Shown here in pieces: positions 11,140 to 40,280 of a DNA stretch of 64,000 nt; the first letter of the stretch is position 1, and each line of letters opens with the position of its first letter. Under the pieces are notes generated by a model. The model had not been told where the DNA came from and did no database searches. It saw nothing but the letters and a program-made list of their open reading frames with translations. A program made the position numbers and the translations under genes. Source of the DNA: Flaccisagitta enflata. Lineage: Eukaryota; Chaetognatha; Sagittoidea; Aphragmophora. The DNA is taken from contig OZ231127.1 of assembly GCA_965153355.1 (NCBI GenBank), positions 86,738,001 through 86,802,000 of the forward strand, given 5' to 3'.

Positions 11140-12339
11140 TGTCTGAGGAAAGGTTCACTTGCAGATGTGTCGTACTGTAACCCTCTTCCCTCCACACAGA
11201 TTTGCTCTGTTGTCTATTGACTACAATCTGTGTCTGTATCAGTCTGTGTGTCTGAGGAATGGTTCACCTGAAGACGTGTCGCACTGTAATCCTCTTCCCT
11301 CCACACCGATTTTCTCTGTTGTCTATTGACTACAATCTGTGTCTGTATCAGCGTCTCAATCAGTTTGATTGTCTGAGGAATGGTTCACTTGAAGATGTGT
11401 CGTACTGTAACCCTCTTGCCTCCACACCGACTTTCTCTGTTGTCTATTGACTACAATCTGTGTCTGTATCAGTGTCTCAATCAGTTTGATTGTCTGAGGA
11501 ATTGTTTACTTGCAGATGTGTCGTACTGTAACCCTCTTCCCTCCACACCGACTTTCTCTGTTGTCCATTGACTACAATCTGTGTCTGTATCAGTGTCTGA
11601 ATCAGTCTGTTTGTCTGAGGAATGGTTCACCTGCAGATGTGTCATACTGTAACCCTCTTCCCTCCACACCAATTTTCTCTGTTGTCTATTGACTACAATC
11701 TGTGTCTGTATCAGTCTGTTTGTCTGAGGAATGGTTCACTTTAAGACGTGTCGTACTGTAACCCTCTTCCCTCCACACCAATTTTCTCTGTATTCTACTG
11801 ACTAAAATCTGTGTCTGTATCAGTGTCTCAATCAGTTTGATTGCCTGAGGAATGGTTCACTTGAAGATGTGTCGTACTGTAACCCTCTTGCCTCCACACC
11901 GACTTTCTCTGTTGTCTATTGACTACAATCTGTGTCTGTATCAGTGTCTCAATCAGTTTGATTGCCTGAGGAATGGTTCACTTGCAGATGTGTCGTACTG
12001 TAACCCTCTTCCCTCCACACCAATTTTCTCTGTTGTCCATTGACTACAATCTGTGTCTGTATCAGTGTCTAAATCAGTCTGTTTGTCTGAGGAATGGTCC
12101 ACCTGAAGATGTGTCATACTGTAACCCTCTTCCCTCCACACCAATTTTCTCTATTATCTATTGACTACAATCTGTGTCTGTATCAGTCTGTTTGTCTGAG
12201 GAATGGTTCACTTTAAGACGTGTCGTACTGTAACCCTCTTCCCTCCACACCAATTTTCTCTGTATTCTACTGACTAATATCTGTGTCTGTATCAGTGTCT
12301 CAATCAGTTTGATTGCCTGAGGAATGGTTCACTTGCAGA
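11140..12339. repeat. 121-bp tandem satellite, first block
   Basis: About ten copies of a roughly 121-bp unit containing CTTGCAGATGTGTCGTACTG, CCCTCTTCCCTCCACACC and GACTACAATCTGTGTCTG; some units are shortened to about 97 bp. Open frames of 60-63 codons recur with the same period but show no sign of being genes. The array resumes at 13658 after an insertion. Confidence 0.9.
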
Positions 12340-13657
<1,318 letters not shown>

Positions 13658-14360
13658 CTTGCAGATGTGTCGTACTTTAACCCTCTTGCCTCCACACCGA
13701 CTTTTTCTGTTGTCTATTGACTACAATCTGTGTCTGTATCAGTGTCTCAATCAGTCTGTTTGTGTGAGGAATGGTTCACTTGCAGATGTGTCGTACTGTA
13801 ACCCTCTTCCCTCCACACCAATTTTCTCTGTATTCTACTGACTAAAATCTGTGTCTGTATCAGTGTCTCAATCAGTTTGATTGCCTGAGGAATGGTTCAC
13901 TTGCAGATGTGTCATACTTTAACCCTCTTGCCTCCACACCGACTTTTTCTGTTGTCTATTGACTACAATCTGTGTCTGTATCAGTGTCTCAATCAGTCTG
14001 TTTGTCTGAGGAATGGTTCACTTGCAGATGTGTCGTACTGTAACCCTCTTCCCTCCACACCGATTTTCTCTGTTGTCTATTGACTACAATCTGTGTCTGT
14101 ATCAGTGTCTCAATCAGTCTGTTTGTCTGAGGAATGGTTCACTTGCAGATGTGTCGTACTGTAACCCTCTTCCCTCCACACCAATTTTCTCTGTTGTCTA
14201 TTGACTACAATCTGTGTCTGTATCAGCGTCTCAATCAGTCTGAAGACGTGTCGCAATGTAATCCTATTCCCTCCACACTAATTTTCTCTGTTGTCTATTG
14301 ACTACAATCTGTGTCTGTGTCAGTCTGTTTGTCTGAGGAATGGTTCACTTGAAGATGTGC
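13658..14360. repeat. 121-bp tandem satellite, second block
   Basis: About five and a half further units of the satellite interrupted at 12340, in the same orientation. Confidence 0.9.
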
Positions 14361-14456
14361 CTCCACACCAACATTCTCTGTTTCTCTCCCGGAATTTTGT
14401 CTCTCTGTCTCATTTTCTTATCAACAGGGTATGACCAACTGACCAATTTTCCATAC

Positions 14457-17071
<2,615 letters not shown>

Positions 17072-17081
17072 NNNNNNNNNN
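17072..17081. other. Assembly gap (10 N)
   Basis: Ten N residues of nominal length mark a contig join, so order and orientation across this point are not guaranteed by sequence. Confidence 0.99.
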
Positions 17082-17655
17082 GCAGCTGGGTGGCCATGAC
17101 TCATGATGTTCCTTCCGTAAGAGAAATATTGGGTGGCTAGCATCTCGAAAAGCTGCTAGCGCGCCACCTAATCACCTCCGAGTTCATCGTTCAAACTCTT
17201 GTCCAACAACCGTATCAAACAGTGTATGAGGAGGGCGTTAGCGTCTCTGCATTCCCTCTTTTTCGCCCATTTATGCGCTGGTTTTCAGGCTATTTTGCAA
17301 AGTGCGTCCACACCAAGTCGTATGCCCGTCAGCTTCTAGCCTGATTTGTGTCGTTGGTTGTAAAAGCGAGTATACGTGCACGATTGCCTGAAAGGCAAAT
17401 CCTTATGCCTCAAAATCTAAAGATCTACTATAAAAACTCTTAATTCATCTTGAGTTGTTAGCCACATAAAGTAATTGAGCCTCGTTTAAAATACCTGCAC
17501 ATTGGCACATCTCCTTTGCTCAATGATACGTTCATGTTGGCAACCCAGCAAAGTATGATGCCATAGATGAGAGGTGTGTCGTGTACCCCTATCGACCATC
17601 GTTGCTGATAAAGCAGACATTGCCCCAGCGTCAGTGGAAACTGGCGCGATAGCGT
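17082..17655. other. Non-coding start of contig 2
   Basis: No gene or known repeat recognised. Confidence 0.4.
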
Positions 17656-17943
17656 TTTAGATGCGTGCGTCAAGGAAACGCATCTCTCAAAAATCTGTCC
17701 GTCGGTCCGTGGTCGTCGATCACCGTCGAATCCCGTCCGTCGGTCACGTCACGTAACATGATGCAAACACGTTTTCTCTCAGCTGTTTTTATGCAGTGAT
17801 ATCTACACTGATCAAATGATCAACCAACATGTTTAGGAGTCTTCTCATCTGTGTTTTAGTCCATTGTCACTCCATACAAGTGTCACATGATCAATACACG
17901 CTGAGACACAGCCCGGACGCATCGTTGCCCGGTCGGGCTTGTT
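17656..17943. mobile_element. Hairpin-family element, C-type
   Basis: Begins TTTTAGATGCGTGCG with the returning stem ACGCATCTCT, then CTGTCCGTCGGTCCG. The far end has ACATGATCAATACACGC and CGGTCGGGCTTGTT, shared with the copy at 51635-51915. Confidence 0.65.
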
Positions 17944-17989
17944 AGAGTCCATTTTGCTGGGACGTAGTCACTTGCTTAATTCATGTCGA

Positions 17990-18345
17990 AATTCAGCGTG
18001 ATTCATCGACGCGTAATTCTCTCATTGACATCATATCACAGCGCCCCGGCGCCTGGGGCTATCGCTTGGCGCGACGGCGCCCTGGGTCAGGACTGGAGAC
18101 ACGAATAGACGAGCGAAAATGGCGTCGATTTTTAATTTATTTTAGCCAATTGCACGTGGGGAAAGGCGCAAATACATTTCGACGTTCAAAGGACAAATCA
18201 TCAACGCGTGACTCTCTCGTTAATATCACGTCCGGGCGCCGGGCGCCCCGGCGCCTGGAGCCGTCACTTAGCATGACAGCAGCCTGGGTCAGGGCAGGAG
18301 ACACGAATAGACGAGTGAAGACGGCGTCGATTTTTAATAGATTTT
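17990..18345. repeat. Tandem duplication of a GGCGCC-rich unit
   Basis: Two diverged copies of about 180-200 bp (17990-18140 and 18190-18345), each with CGCCCCGGCGCCTGG, GACACGAATAGACGAG and GGCGTCGATTTTTAAT. Confidence 0.75.
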
Positions 18346-18969
18346 ACTATGAATTTACGGCATAGTTTCTTGCCGTCGGTTCACGCTTTTAGCGATTCGC
18401 ATGTCTATTTAGCTGAGCGTGAACATGTCCTTATTTTGTCTAATTTGCATATTGAGGCGTGTGGGAAATAATTGTATCCATTGTAATTCTACATAGCCGC
18501 CAATCAGTCTATTTTGTTGAAGTAAAATCAATTAATGGATAGTTCGCCACCACACCTCTTACAAAAAGACTCTAAATGGAACAAGAAAGAATTAATAGTA
18601 CTGGAAATCGAGATAAAACGAGACCAAAACGATAAAACGAGACTAAAACGATAAAACGACGCGATAACGATAAAAATGCAAGGCAAAAAAGATAAAAAAC
18701 GCGCACACGTCTCCAGCAACAAAATGCGATAAAAATTAAAAAATCTCAAGCAACTCTGTAAATTTACAGAGGCGACAAAAGAGCAACGCTACAAAAAATG
18801 GAATCGTTGAAGCAAACAAAAAACACATTTTTCACACGTATCTTCCCTTCCTGTGCTGTGGTATACGTATCAAGAAAGTAGTCACCGCATGGTTGGCTTG
18901 AGTAGGAGAAAGTGGTTTTCCATCATTCCATCTGCAGAGTGCAAGTGACATGACTAAATTGAGTATTGA
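18346..18969. other. Non-coding stretch
   Basis: Nothing recognised apart from short AAAACGATAAAACGA repeats at 18590-18665. Confidence 0.4.
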
Positions 18970-19024
18970 GTGGGATAATCTTTGACGATTCATTTTCCGA
19001 ATGGGATAAGTAGAATAGAATATG

Positions 19025-19160
19025 GCGGTTTTGACTGCTGTTAGGTATGATTAAGTGTTGTAAGGTAGGATTAAGTGTTGTTAGGTGGGATTAAGTGTTG
19101 TTAGGTGGGATTTAATGCTGTTAGGTGGGACAAACTTCTGTCAGGCAGAATTAAGTGCTG
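19025..19160. repeat. About 22-bp tandem repeat
   Basis: About six copies of a GTTAGGTGGGATTAAGTGTT unit, slightly diverged. Confidence 0.8.
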
Positions 19161-19319
19161 TTACTGTTAGGCTGTAAGGCGAGGTTGAGTAACGTATGGT
19201 ATTCTTCCTATCATATTGGGCTGTTGTGCTGGAGTACTTTAGGACATTTCATTGGAAGAGACAAATTGGCAGATCGATTCCGTTGCATGCGAACGACCAA
19301 TAGTCGCAAGTGTCAAATG

Positions 19320-19676
19320 GTGAGAGGGGCAGCGGCCCCGAAGGGACCAATGTCCCATGCATGGGTTCATAGAGAGTCATGGGGAGTCCTTTCGCCTTTT
19401 GGGTTCAGACAATGACTTTTGGGCTACAATGCCATGAACCATAAGATTGAGGCTGGAATGTGGGTCTGGAGGCTGGAAAGTTGAGCATCGTGATCGAAAT
19501 CTGGGCCTGGAAGCTTTGATATAGGCCCCAAGGCTGAGATTAGGGATTTGAGGCTGGAATTTGGACTCTGAGGCTTCGAAGGGGGGGGGGGGGGCGGAGA
19601 AGATGTGGAAGGAGAGGGAAAAATTTCCCCATATTTGAAACCACAGGTCATCGGCCTCTTCGATGCCGCTGCCTCA
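19320..19676. mobile_element. Family A element, copy 5 (short)
   Basis: Arm GGGGCAGCGGCCCCGAAGGG at 19326, and the diverged complement with CAGGTCATCGGCC at about 19643. Only about seven minisatellite units remain. Confidence 0.65.
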
Positions 19677-19867
19677 AAAATGAGAAGAAAAAAAAGAAAA
19701 GAAAAAGAGAGAACTGAAAAGAAAACAAAGAGGGAAAAAGACTGACAATGATGTGTTCAGTTTTTGTTTTCTTGTTGTATTTCATCAGACATCAGACATC
19801 AGGAGTATCAACATAAGGTCGACGACCTTAGCATACGCTGTGTGAAGTCGGGTTAAAGGAATACTGT

Positions 19868-20008
19868 TTTGTTTCGTTTCGTTTCGTTTCGTTTCGTTTC
19901 GTTTCGTTTTGTTTCGTTTCGTTTCGTTTCGTTTCGTTTCGTTTCGTTTCGTTTCGTTTCGTTTCGTTTCGTTTCGTTTCGTTTCGTTTCGTTTCGTTTT
20001 GTTTTGTT
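19868..20008. repeat. (GTTTC)n pentanucleotide array
   Basis: About 28 GTTTC units with three single-base changes. The flanks to 20580 hold no other recognised feature. Confidence 0.95.
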
Positions 20009-20580
20009 GTTTATCCTCTAAAAAAACAAGCAACCTAAGCTTTTAACGTCCCTTCAATGGCACATGAGTAATTAGCTTATTAGACAAAATCGTTCCTTTC
20101 TTAGTTCTTACATCATCTTCGAATTAGGGATTGCTCAAGACGAAGGAGTACGTGAGAGTTGTAAAGAGATACGTAGCAACCATTTATGAAGAGAATAGAA
20201 GAAAATAGATGAGAATTAACGAACCAGAAATGTTTGCCCGAGCGACCGAGATTCATCATTTTAAAGAAGATCATAAGTACAAAACCGATCCAAACCTGTA
20301 AGCTGTTGTGCGATGAAAAATCAACATTTTTACGCACAGCGAATTCTTTTGGATAACAACAACTTCACTTGTATTTTCTTTATTTTTCGACTTCCTCAAT
20401 TAAGATTCATAACCAAGTTGATTATTTGAATCGAGGACTAAGTTAATTAAGCTACGCATTTGAATTGCACCATTCCAAGAAATATTGGTTAAAAAAAAAA
20501 AAAATACACTCTCTGGGCATGGACATCCTCATTTAGATTGCATTCATAAAATTTCTAAAGCTCATCATTTTCTCACATCG

Positions 20581-30160
<9,580 letters not shown>

Positions 30161-30311
30161 GTAACGAGCAGTTTCTCCCAAGGCCAAGCTTCTTTTCCGC
30201 ATTATTGTTTCTCTTAACCGTCTGGTCGGTCAGTCCGTCACCTCTACAGCTCTTCTTTATTGACCTTTCTGCATGAACGCCGCGTCTACGCTACGTGTTC
30301 CGTTGGACGAT

Positions 30312-32519
<2,208 letters not shown>

Positions 32520-32549
32520 GTATGTGCTTGGTTTGATTATATTACAAGT

Positions 32550-33208
<659 letters not shown>

Positions 33209-33219
33209 TTTTGAAAAAA

Positions 33220-33229
33220 NNNNNNNNNN
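33220..33229. other. Assembly gap (10 N)
   Basis: Second contig join, between the TG repeat end of contig 2 and the 11-bp tandem array that starts contig 3. Confidence 0.99.
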
Positions 33230-33464
33230 ACCAGACTTAGACCAGACTTAGACCAGACTTAGACCAGACTTAAACCAGACTTAGACCAGACTTCTATCTG
33301 CATTTAGACCAGACTTAGACTCCAAAATTAACTCCAGATAACCCAAAATGACCAAAACCACGCAAAAAGTCAAGTGTTACGGACCTACCACCACAGACGG
33401 ACCGACCGACTGGAGCTGCCAGGACGTGCACGCGCACTGGTAAGGGGCTTCCCTTTGCGCTTTT

Positions 33465-33517
<53 letters not shown>

Positions 33518-34680
33518 CAGTGTGTGTGTGTGTGTGTGTGTGTGTGACTAAGACCAGGACTCACATTGACTTAGAATTCAGACATAGACCCAGACTTTCT
33601 AGGATTAGACTTAGACCAGACTTAGACCAGACTTAGACCAGACTCTAACCAGACTGACCAGACTTAAACCAGACTTAGACCAGACTTACCAGACTTAGAC
33701 CAGACTTAGACCTGACGCAGACCAGACTTAGACCAGACTTAGACCAGACTTAGACCAGACTTAGACCAGACTTAGACCAGACTTAGACCAGACTCCAAGA
33801 CCAGACTAAGACCAGACTAAGACCACAGACATAGCCAGACTTGGACCAGACTTGGACCAGACTGTGACCAGACTTAGACTAAGACTGACCAGACTAAGAC
33901 CACTTAGACCAGACTTAGACCACTTAGACCAGACTTAGACCAGACTTAGACCAGACTGACCAGACTTGGACCAGACTTTTGACTAATTTACCAGACTAGA
34001 ATTAGACTTAGACCAACCTTAGACCAGACATAGACCAGACTTCGACCAGACTTAGACCAGACTTAGACCAGACTTAGACCAGACTAGGACCAGACTTAGA
34101 CCAGACTAAGACCAGACTGAGAGACCAGACTTCTAGGACCAACCTAGGACCAGACTAGACCAGACTTAGACCAGACTTAGACCAGACTTAGGACAGACTT
34201 AGACCAGACTTAGACCAGACTTAGACCAGACTTAGACCAGACTCAGACCAGACCCAGGACAAAGATAACTTGACCTGACTTTATTGTACCAGACTTAACC
34301 AGACTTAGACCAGACTTAGACCAGACTTAGACCAGACTTTGACCAGACTTAGACCAGACTTAGACCAGACTCAGACCAGACTTAGAAGACTTAGACCAGA
34401 CTTAGACCAGACTTAAGAATTCAGACTTAGACCAGACTCAGTTACTCTTAGACCAGACTTAGACCAGACTTAGACCAGACTTAGACCAGACTTAGAACAG
34501 ACTAGACCAGACTTAGACCAGACTTAGACCAGACTTAGACCAGACTAAGACCAGACTTAGACCAGACTTAGACCAGACTTAGACCAGACTTAGACCAGAC
34601 TTAGACCAGACTTAGACAAGACTTAGACCAGACTTAGACCAGACTTAGACCAGACTTAGACCAGACTTAGACCAGACTTT
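33230..34680. repeat. 11-bp tandem array, AGACTTAGACC
   Basis: More than 100 units of AGACTTAGACC with variants (GGACC, CTTGGA, deletions), interrupted at 33310-33595 by B-like sequence and a (TG)n tract (33473-33547). Confidence 0.9.
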
Positions 34681-34820
34681 AAAAAATGACTCAAAATAAC
34701 TCCAGATAACCCAAAATGACCAAAAACGACGCAAAAAAGCTAAGTGTTACGGACCGACCGACAGACCGACAGACCGACCGATGGAGCGGGTTGTAGAGTC
34801 GCGTGCACGCGACTAACAAA
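34681..34820. mobile_element. Hairpin-family element, B-like end
   Basis: CTCCAGATAACCCAAAATGA, GTTACGGACCGACC and the hairpin AGTCGCGTG-CACGCGACT then AACAA. The same non-hairpin part occurs at 33318-33420, so the 11-bp array lies between two related fragments. Confidence 0.6.
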
Positions 34821-35426
34821 TTGATAATCATGTAATACGACCTCCTTTGTGTAAATGGACTCGGAGTCAAATTGTTATCTGTATTTATTTTTGCCTAATT
34901 GAACTATTTATTATGGTACATTTGTACTGCTCGAACAATTTTCACAATTGCTGATGTGTTAATCACGTAATGAGCAATTATATCCAATCCAATCCAATCT
35001 CTCTCACTCTCTCTCGCAGATAAAAATATCAATGCTAGCATTATAAAACTTGGGGTCAATTTGCGTAACATCTTTATTATTTCCTAATGTACATAAGGCT
35101 TAAAAATGGGATCAATGAAAGATATCGATTTTTGCGAAAATGCGAAAAAATAAAAAAAGATTTAAAAATTCATAACGCAAAAAAAAAAAAAAAAAAAAAA
35201 CGATTGTAGAGACTTCTGGTTGACGCCATTTGAAAGAGAAAAATTAGCTCTTTCTTAGCTGTGAGTATCAAAAAATGTATCATCCCAGCCCCAAAACTGC
35301 CCAACTTACTAAAATTGCCCAAAACCAAAGATAGATAAACTTATTTCTCCTCATTTCAAAAAAGTGAACATGTAATCCGACTTTTTCCAATCATCATCAT
35401 CATCACATCATCATCATCATCATCGG

Positions 35427-35469
<43 letters not shown>

Positions 35470-36501
35470 TTAAAAAGATATATTCAAGTTATTTTTTCCC
35501 CAAATGAATACTGATAACTTATACTTCCAATATCGATAATTGACTACAAATCTAATGTGCAGAATTGCAGATAATTGAAATATTACCATAAACATCATGA
35601 TGTGTAAATCGAAAGTAAATCACGTATTGGCTTTTGGATAATCAGCTGCCCAGTCGCCAAAACAGGCTACTATGTAGTATGACGTGCAACAAAAAATAGA
35701 AAAATATAGTAAAAAAATTACTTGTTGAAAGATAGCAAAAGTTACCTCATTTCTGTACAATATGTGCTTCCACTCATATACATACAAATCCAATCTTAGG
35801 CTAAAACCCCTAACTTTTTGGTTTAAGAAGTAATTATCTGAAACCTTCCGATTAGTATTTTCATACAGATAAAAAGACTCATGTTTTAACATAAAAAAAT
35901 AAAAAAATAATACCAAATATTAAAAGGGGCTTAAGTAGTAACTTTGAAATACTAGCGCTGACTTCTGGCATTGGATGGGACTTCCAATTCAGCTAAATAC
36001 AAGATAAACTTAATTGAAAAATTGGAACTGAAGTGTCCATATCCCCAGTTTTGATCCTTTTCTTCAATTAAGGGGGCTGGGTGATGGTGAATTTTTACTA
36101 CAGGGATAAGGTTACCATACTAAATGATTAAAGGGAAATAAAGCCTTCATCTTCATAGAAGATATATCATGGGATGAGAGGTCTCCATGAACAATAATAA
36201 ACAATAATGGATTTTTCACTGCATGCCATTCTATGATTAGCTTTGAGATCACAAAAAAAAAATGCTCATTCATTTTGAGAAAAAAGGAAAAAATCAAATA
36301 GCACGAGGTTACAAAACTTACAATATCAGCGTGGATAGAAGGGCAAAAGGAAAATCACCCGCCCGCGTACATCTTAAATGAGCGTTTTCAGTGAAAACTT
36401 TTCACACTGACCAACTTGAGTGTAACCAACGAAACAATGGTCCAATGGAGAGCTGATAAATCGACAGACCTAGCCTCTGAAAAAGCCGCGAGTCCATGAG
36501 T
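34821..36501. other. AT-rich non-coding stretch
   Basis: No gene recognised. It has a (CAT)n run at 35393-35470 and a dispersed AT-rich repeat at about 35140-35340 (GACGCCATTTGAAAGAGA, TTAGCTCTTTCTTAGCT) that recurs near 40360-40520 and 58200-58290. Confidence 0.45.
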
Positions 36502-36668
36502 AACAAGGCTGGATATTTGAGGTCACTTGAACATTTGGGCAGGAGCAGTGAGGCCAAAGACCGCAAAAACCCAAAAAAAGTAAAGTGTGACAGACGGACC
36601 GACGCACGGACGGAGGGACGGACGGACCGACAAAGCGGGGTGTAGAGTCGCGTAGCACGCGACTAAAA
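36502..36668. mobile_element. Hairpin-family element, B-type
   Basis: AACAAGGCTGGATATTTGAGG (21 bases at 36502-36522) through GAGCAGTGAGGCCAAAGACC, a GGAC run and the hairpin AGTCGCGT-AGC-ACGCGACT then AAAAA. The GGGGCCATA segment of the body is deleted. Confidence 0.7.
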
Positions 36669-37044
36669 ACAGAACTTAAGCTGATAGGGGGACCGAATGA
36701 GGAACTTTCAGTACACTCATTTCTTTTAATGGGAACATGCTATTTTTTTTTTTTTAGGCTCAGTGTTCTTATTCTTATGTCAATTTGAGGCTTAAACTGT
36801 CCTTATGATGTTCTTATTTTATTCTGATCACTAGCTCATACTAAGACGTTCTTTTCCTGGTAACCTAACTCTAAACTGAATCAAGATGAGAATCAAGATG
36901 AGAAACATTCACCAAGATGTTTATATCAAATAATTATAAATCAAATTATACAGTGCAGATTGAAATCAATCATTGCAATTGCACAGTTTCACTTTTAGTT
37001 TCATGAAACTAATCATTACGGCAGTTCCTTTTGGAAGGGGTTTT

Positions 37045-37213
37045 TAGGTGCGACAAAGCACCTCTATAACTGGTCTGTGTCGGTCGGTCGGTTGGTTGGT
37101 CGGTCGGTCGGTCGGTCGGTCGGTCGGTCGGTTGGTTGGTTGGTTGGTCGGTAACGCATTCGTTTGACGATCCACACGTCGCACCTATTGGCCTACTTGG
37201 CCTTGTTCTAAAC
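37045..37213. mobile_element. Hairpin-family element, D-type
   Basis: TTTTTAGGTGCGACAAAGCA with returning stem GCACC, CTCTATAACTGGTCTGTG, a (GGTC)n/(GGTT)n run, AACGCATTCGTTTGACGATC, and the end CTACTTGGCCTTGTTCT. Confidence 0.7.
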
Positions 37214-37353
37214 GGCATTGAATGAGGTTTAGATTTCCTTAAATTCTTCTGGTCCTGAGGCTGGCAATGTTTTTATAATTGTTCTTATTTTTTTCCGCAT
37301 CTGCGCCTCAACGTTCTTATAAACAAGGTTCTAAGGTTCTGAGTAATGAGTGT

Positions 37354-37934
37354 AACATCTGTCGCATAATTATCGTCACAACATGAAAAGAGGAAAAACT
37401 GTCCAAGATTTTGTCCAAAAGTCTTGAAATTTTTGCTGGAGATAGCTAAATACTTATTATCAAGTGTGCTAGAAGCAGAAAGAGATTTGTGCCCATGCAG
37501 GTGCAGTAAAGGGTATCAATGAGAAAAACCCCTAACAATATTTTACACATTTTCATCCATTTTTTTATCATCTTTTTTTTAGCTTATAACTCAGTTGTTT
37601 TTCAAAGGATTTGCAGAAAATTGGTGACCGTTAAAAAGATCTTGAAAAGATCTTTAAAATGGGACCAATCTGGCATTTCTAGCTTCATTCGTTTAAAAGA
37701 TACAAGCAAAACAAGATTGACTGTCTAAAAAATGGGAAAATTCTATGACCTGTACCCCATGAAGGTCAAACGCAGTTTTACGCAAAATCTGGCCTCAGGA
37801 ACATTTGAAAACTGGTGAATTCTCTTTATCACACCAATATGCTATATAAAACTGCAAAACATCTATCAGCACTGTTGATATTAACCCCAAATTGGTGAAA
37901 ACATATGTGTGTGACGATAATTATGCGACAGAAG
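37354..37934. mobile_element. TA-flanked inverted-repeat element, about 580 bp
   Basis: Ends ACATCTGTCGCATAATTATC and, reversed from the right, ACTTCTGTCGCATAATTATC, flanked by TA. Its interior around 37620-37700 (GATCTTGAAAAGATCTTT, TAGCTTCATTCGTTTAAAA) is similar to that of the element at 63211-63835. No transposase. Confidence 0.65.
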
Positions 37935-38220
37935 TTATACCCACCCCCTTCCCTCCCTTGTAGCCTGTATCACCATACCAATTCCTACTACAGTTGTTGA
38001 TGTAAAGGGTGTTGGCCTTGTTTATTACATATACAAACATTTTTGTCTCTGTGCCCTTAATTTCTTCGCCGGTAGTCATGGTTAGGGAGAGGGTTCTTTA
38101 ATCTTTATATTGTAAGAAACTATGTAAGAAGCAGTACCGTAGACGAAATTCAAATAAATATCTATTTCTTTCTGATCAGTTTCTATCTCATGCTTATTAC
38201 GCCTGCAGCTATTGATTCTA

Positions 38221-38814
38221 CTATCTAGGAAAAAAGTTTGGAAACACTTAGGGTTTGTAGTATGTTTTCCCCCTTATACATTCAAAACCCATAGACCTGG
38301 TTATTTTTAGTAGTTTTCATGATCATACTAACTAAAATAAAAGAGAAAAACAATCTGCAATCCAATTAAGTAACCGCAAGTTTGGTTTGTTTATCACAAC
38401 TATAGGGTGGTTGTGGTAAAATTTGTATGTTTTGGTCATTTTGGCAGCAAAATTGGGCCAGTTCCGTTTCAAAATCTTATAAAAAATCTATGAGATCATA
38501 AGACTAGAGCTTAAGAGCTAACCAGTGGTCCAATCCGCATGTTTTTATCATTTTTTGAAAAAAATTTGGGAGCAATTCAAAGATGGAAGGGTAGGAGAGA
38601 TAGGATTTCCTCCTTTTTTTGCCATTTTTAAAAGTGCATGATCAACTTCAAACTAATGGCATTTCTGAACGGTTTGACGCACAGAGACGAGATTGCACTC
38701 AGATGGTAGATTTTTTGACGTAGATTAAAATGCTCATAAATTTTTCCTATTTATCTTAACAGGAAATTGAGATATTCCTCTGTAAAGGTGTTTCCAAACA
38801 TATTTCCTAGATAG
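38221..38814. mobile_element. TA-flanked inverted-repeat element, about 594 bp
   Basis: Ends CTATCTAGGAAAAAAGTTTG and, from the right, CTATCTAGGAAATATGTTTG, both continuing GGAAACAC, with TA on both sides. Non-coding interior. Confidence 0.7.
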
Positions 38815-38940
38815 TATTTTTAAATCAAGATTAAAAAAGAAAGTTTCAATTAGAAAAGACTTGGGACATGTACATGTAGGACTGTAGATTTGTAGGTCTA
38901 TTCACTGAATCTTCAATATATTGCAAATTATTGTTGTTAA

Positions 38941-39143
38941 AGAGCGCGTTTCTACAGGCAAACAATCCCGTCAAAGGGGGCATTCGATCACTCGCACCAC
39001 TCACTTCGCTCACAGGGCTCGCTCCCTCACTTCGCTCATGGCCCCAAGGGATGGTTGAAATTCATATGTATGTATTTACTGTTTAAAACGGGATTCATGG
39101 GAATGATGGTGATTGTCATCTTTAGTAGAAACACGCCCTAATA
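38941..39143 (-). mobile_element. GGGGCG inverted-repeat element, copy 3 (diverged)
   Basis: GCGCGTTTCTACAGGC at the left, TTAGTAGAAACACGCCC at the right, with the GCTCACTTCGCTCA-type interior reduced. Same orientation as copy 2. It lies outside any gene I can see. Confidence 0.65.
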
Positions 39144-39314
39144 TAGCAGCTGCACTCCTCAGCCATTGCACTTGAAACACGGAATTTCTTTTCAGCGAAT
39201 CACATTGAGTTGACAGGAAATTAGGCAAACAAATATTGGATGGTCACAGGAAATGACACTTCACTTTTTAAGAAATAAATAGCTACATTTATTTGAAAAT
39301 TTATTTATAAAAAA

Positions 39315-39490
39315 AAATGGTACAGTGGAGCACAGCTAGAGCGCACCCGCTAATAAGGCATGCCCGCCTATAGGCATTTAACTTTCTGTCCCATGAGAGG
39401 TTTTGTAGTTTTTTCATTATCGGCAATAAGGCAGCTTCACTATATAAGGCAAAATTTCGTTAAATCCCTTGAAATGCGCTCTACTGTGCG
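39315..39490. mobile_element. Possible pogo/mariner-like MITE
   Basis: CAGTGGAGCACAGC near the left and, reversed from the right, CAGTAGAGCGCATTTC, about 175 bp apart, with TA before the left end. The repeats are imperfect. Confidence 0.4.
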
Positions 39491-39873
39491 TGACTATTGC
39501 AAAATGCGGTTTTAATGCTATATCTGAAAAAAAAAGCTGGAACATAGAATGAAGAGGAATGATTTGTTACTCTTTAGACTGATTTGTTCGTTACATTCAA
39601 ACACTCTGGTAAGGACTAAATCAAAACAATCTACTAATGCAATGACGATGCGGCGTGAACGGGGGTAGAAACACATTAAAGAGTTATTGCAACAATAAAA
39701 AAAAGATATTCATTCACTAGTCGATCAAAGTGTAGCTATGAGATTACTAAAGTGTGCACTGGTTATTGCTATTACTTAGGGCGGAACTTAGTTTTTAGTT
39801 AGCGGTTGCAATAAAGGCACAAGTACAATAAAGGCGGCTAATCGCCGTAGGAAAAAAGTCGTAAATGCTGAGA

Positions 39874-40023
<150 letters not shown>

Positions 40024-40094
40024 CAGACAGACAGACAGAGGGGGAGAGAGAGACAGAGGGGAAGAGAGAGACAGAGAGAGAAACAGAGAAAAAC

Positions 40095-40280
40095 ATATAA
40101 CACGGGGTTACAATATCGTTGCGGACAGGGGCATCCAACCCCCATCCACACCCCAACCCCCACGCACAAGCATCTAGACTGCTTGTTTTTCCACTTTTCA
40201 ACTCGGACGGACAGACGGACCAACAGACTGATGGATGGACTGACAGACAAAGCCTCTCATAGAGTCCTTAGTTGAAATGA
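40095..40280. mobile_element. Hairpin-family element, E-type
   Basis: Reverse orientation: AACACGGGGTTACAATATCG, GGGGCATCCAACCCCCATCC, CAACTCGGACGGACAGACGG and CCTCTCATAGAGTCC. The stem is degraded. Confidence 0.55.

Noticed and set aside
20485-20580. Start of the acidic gene at 20485
   Set aside because: The codon there is TTG in an A-run context; ATG 20581 or 20587 is the first plausible start unless an upstream exon exists.
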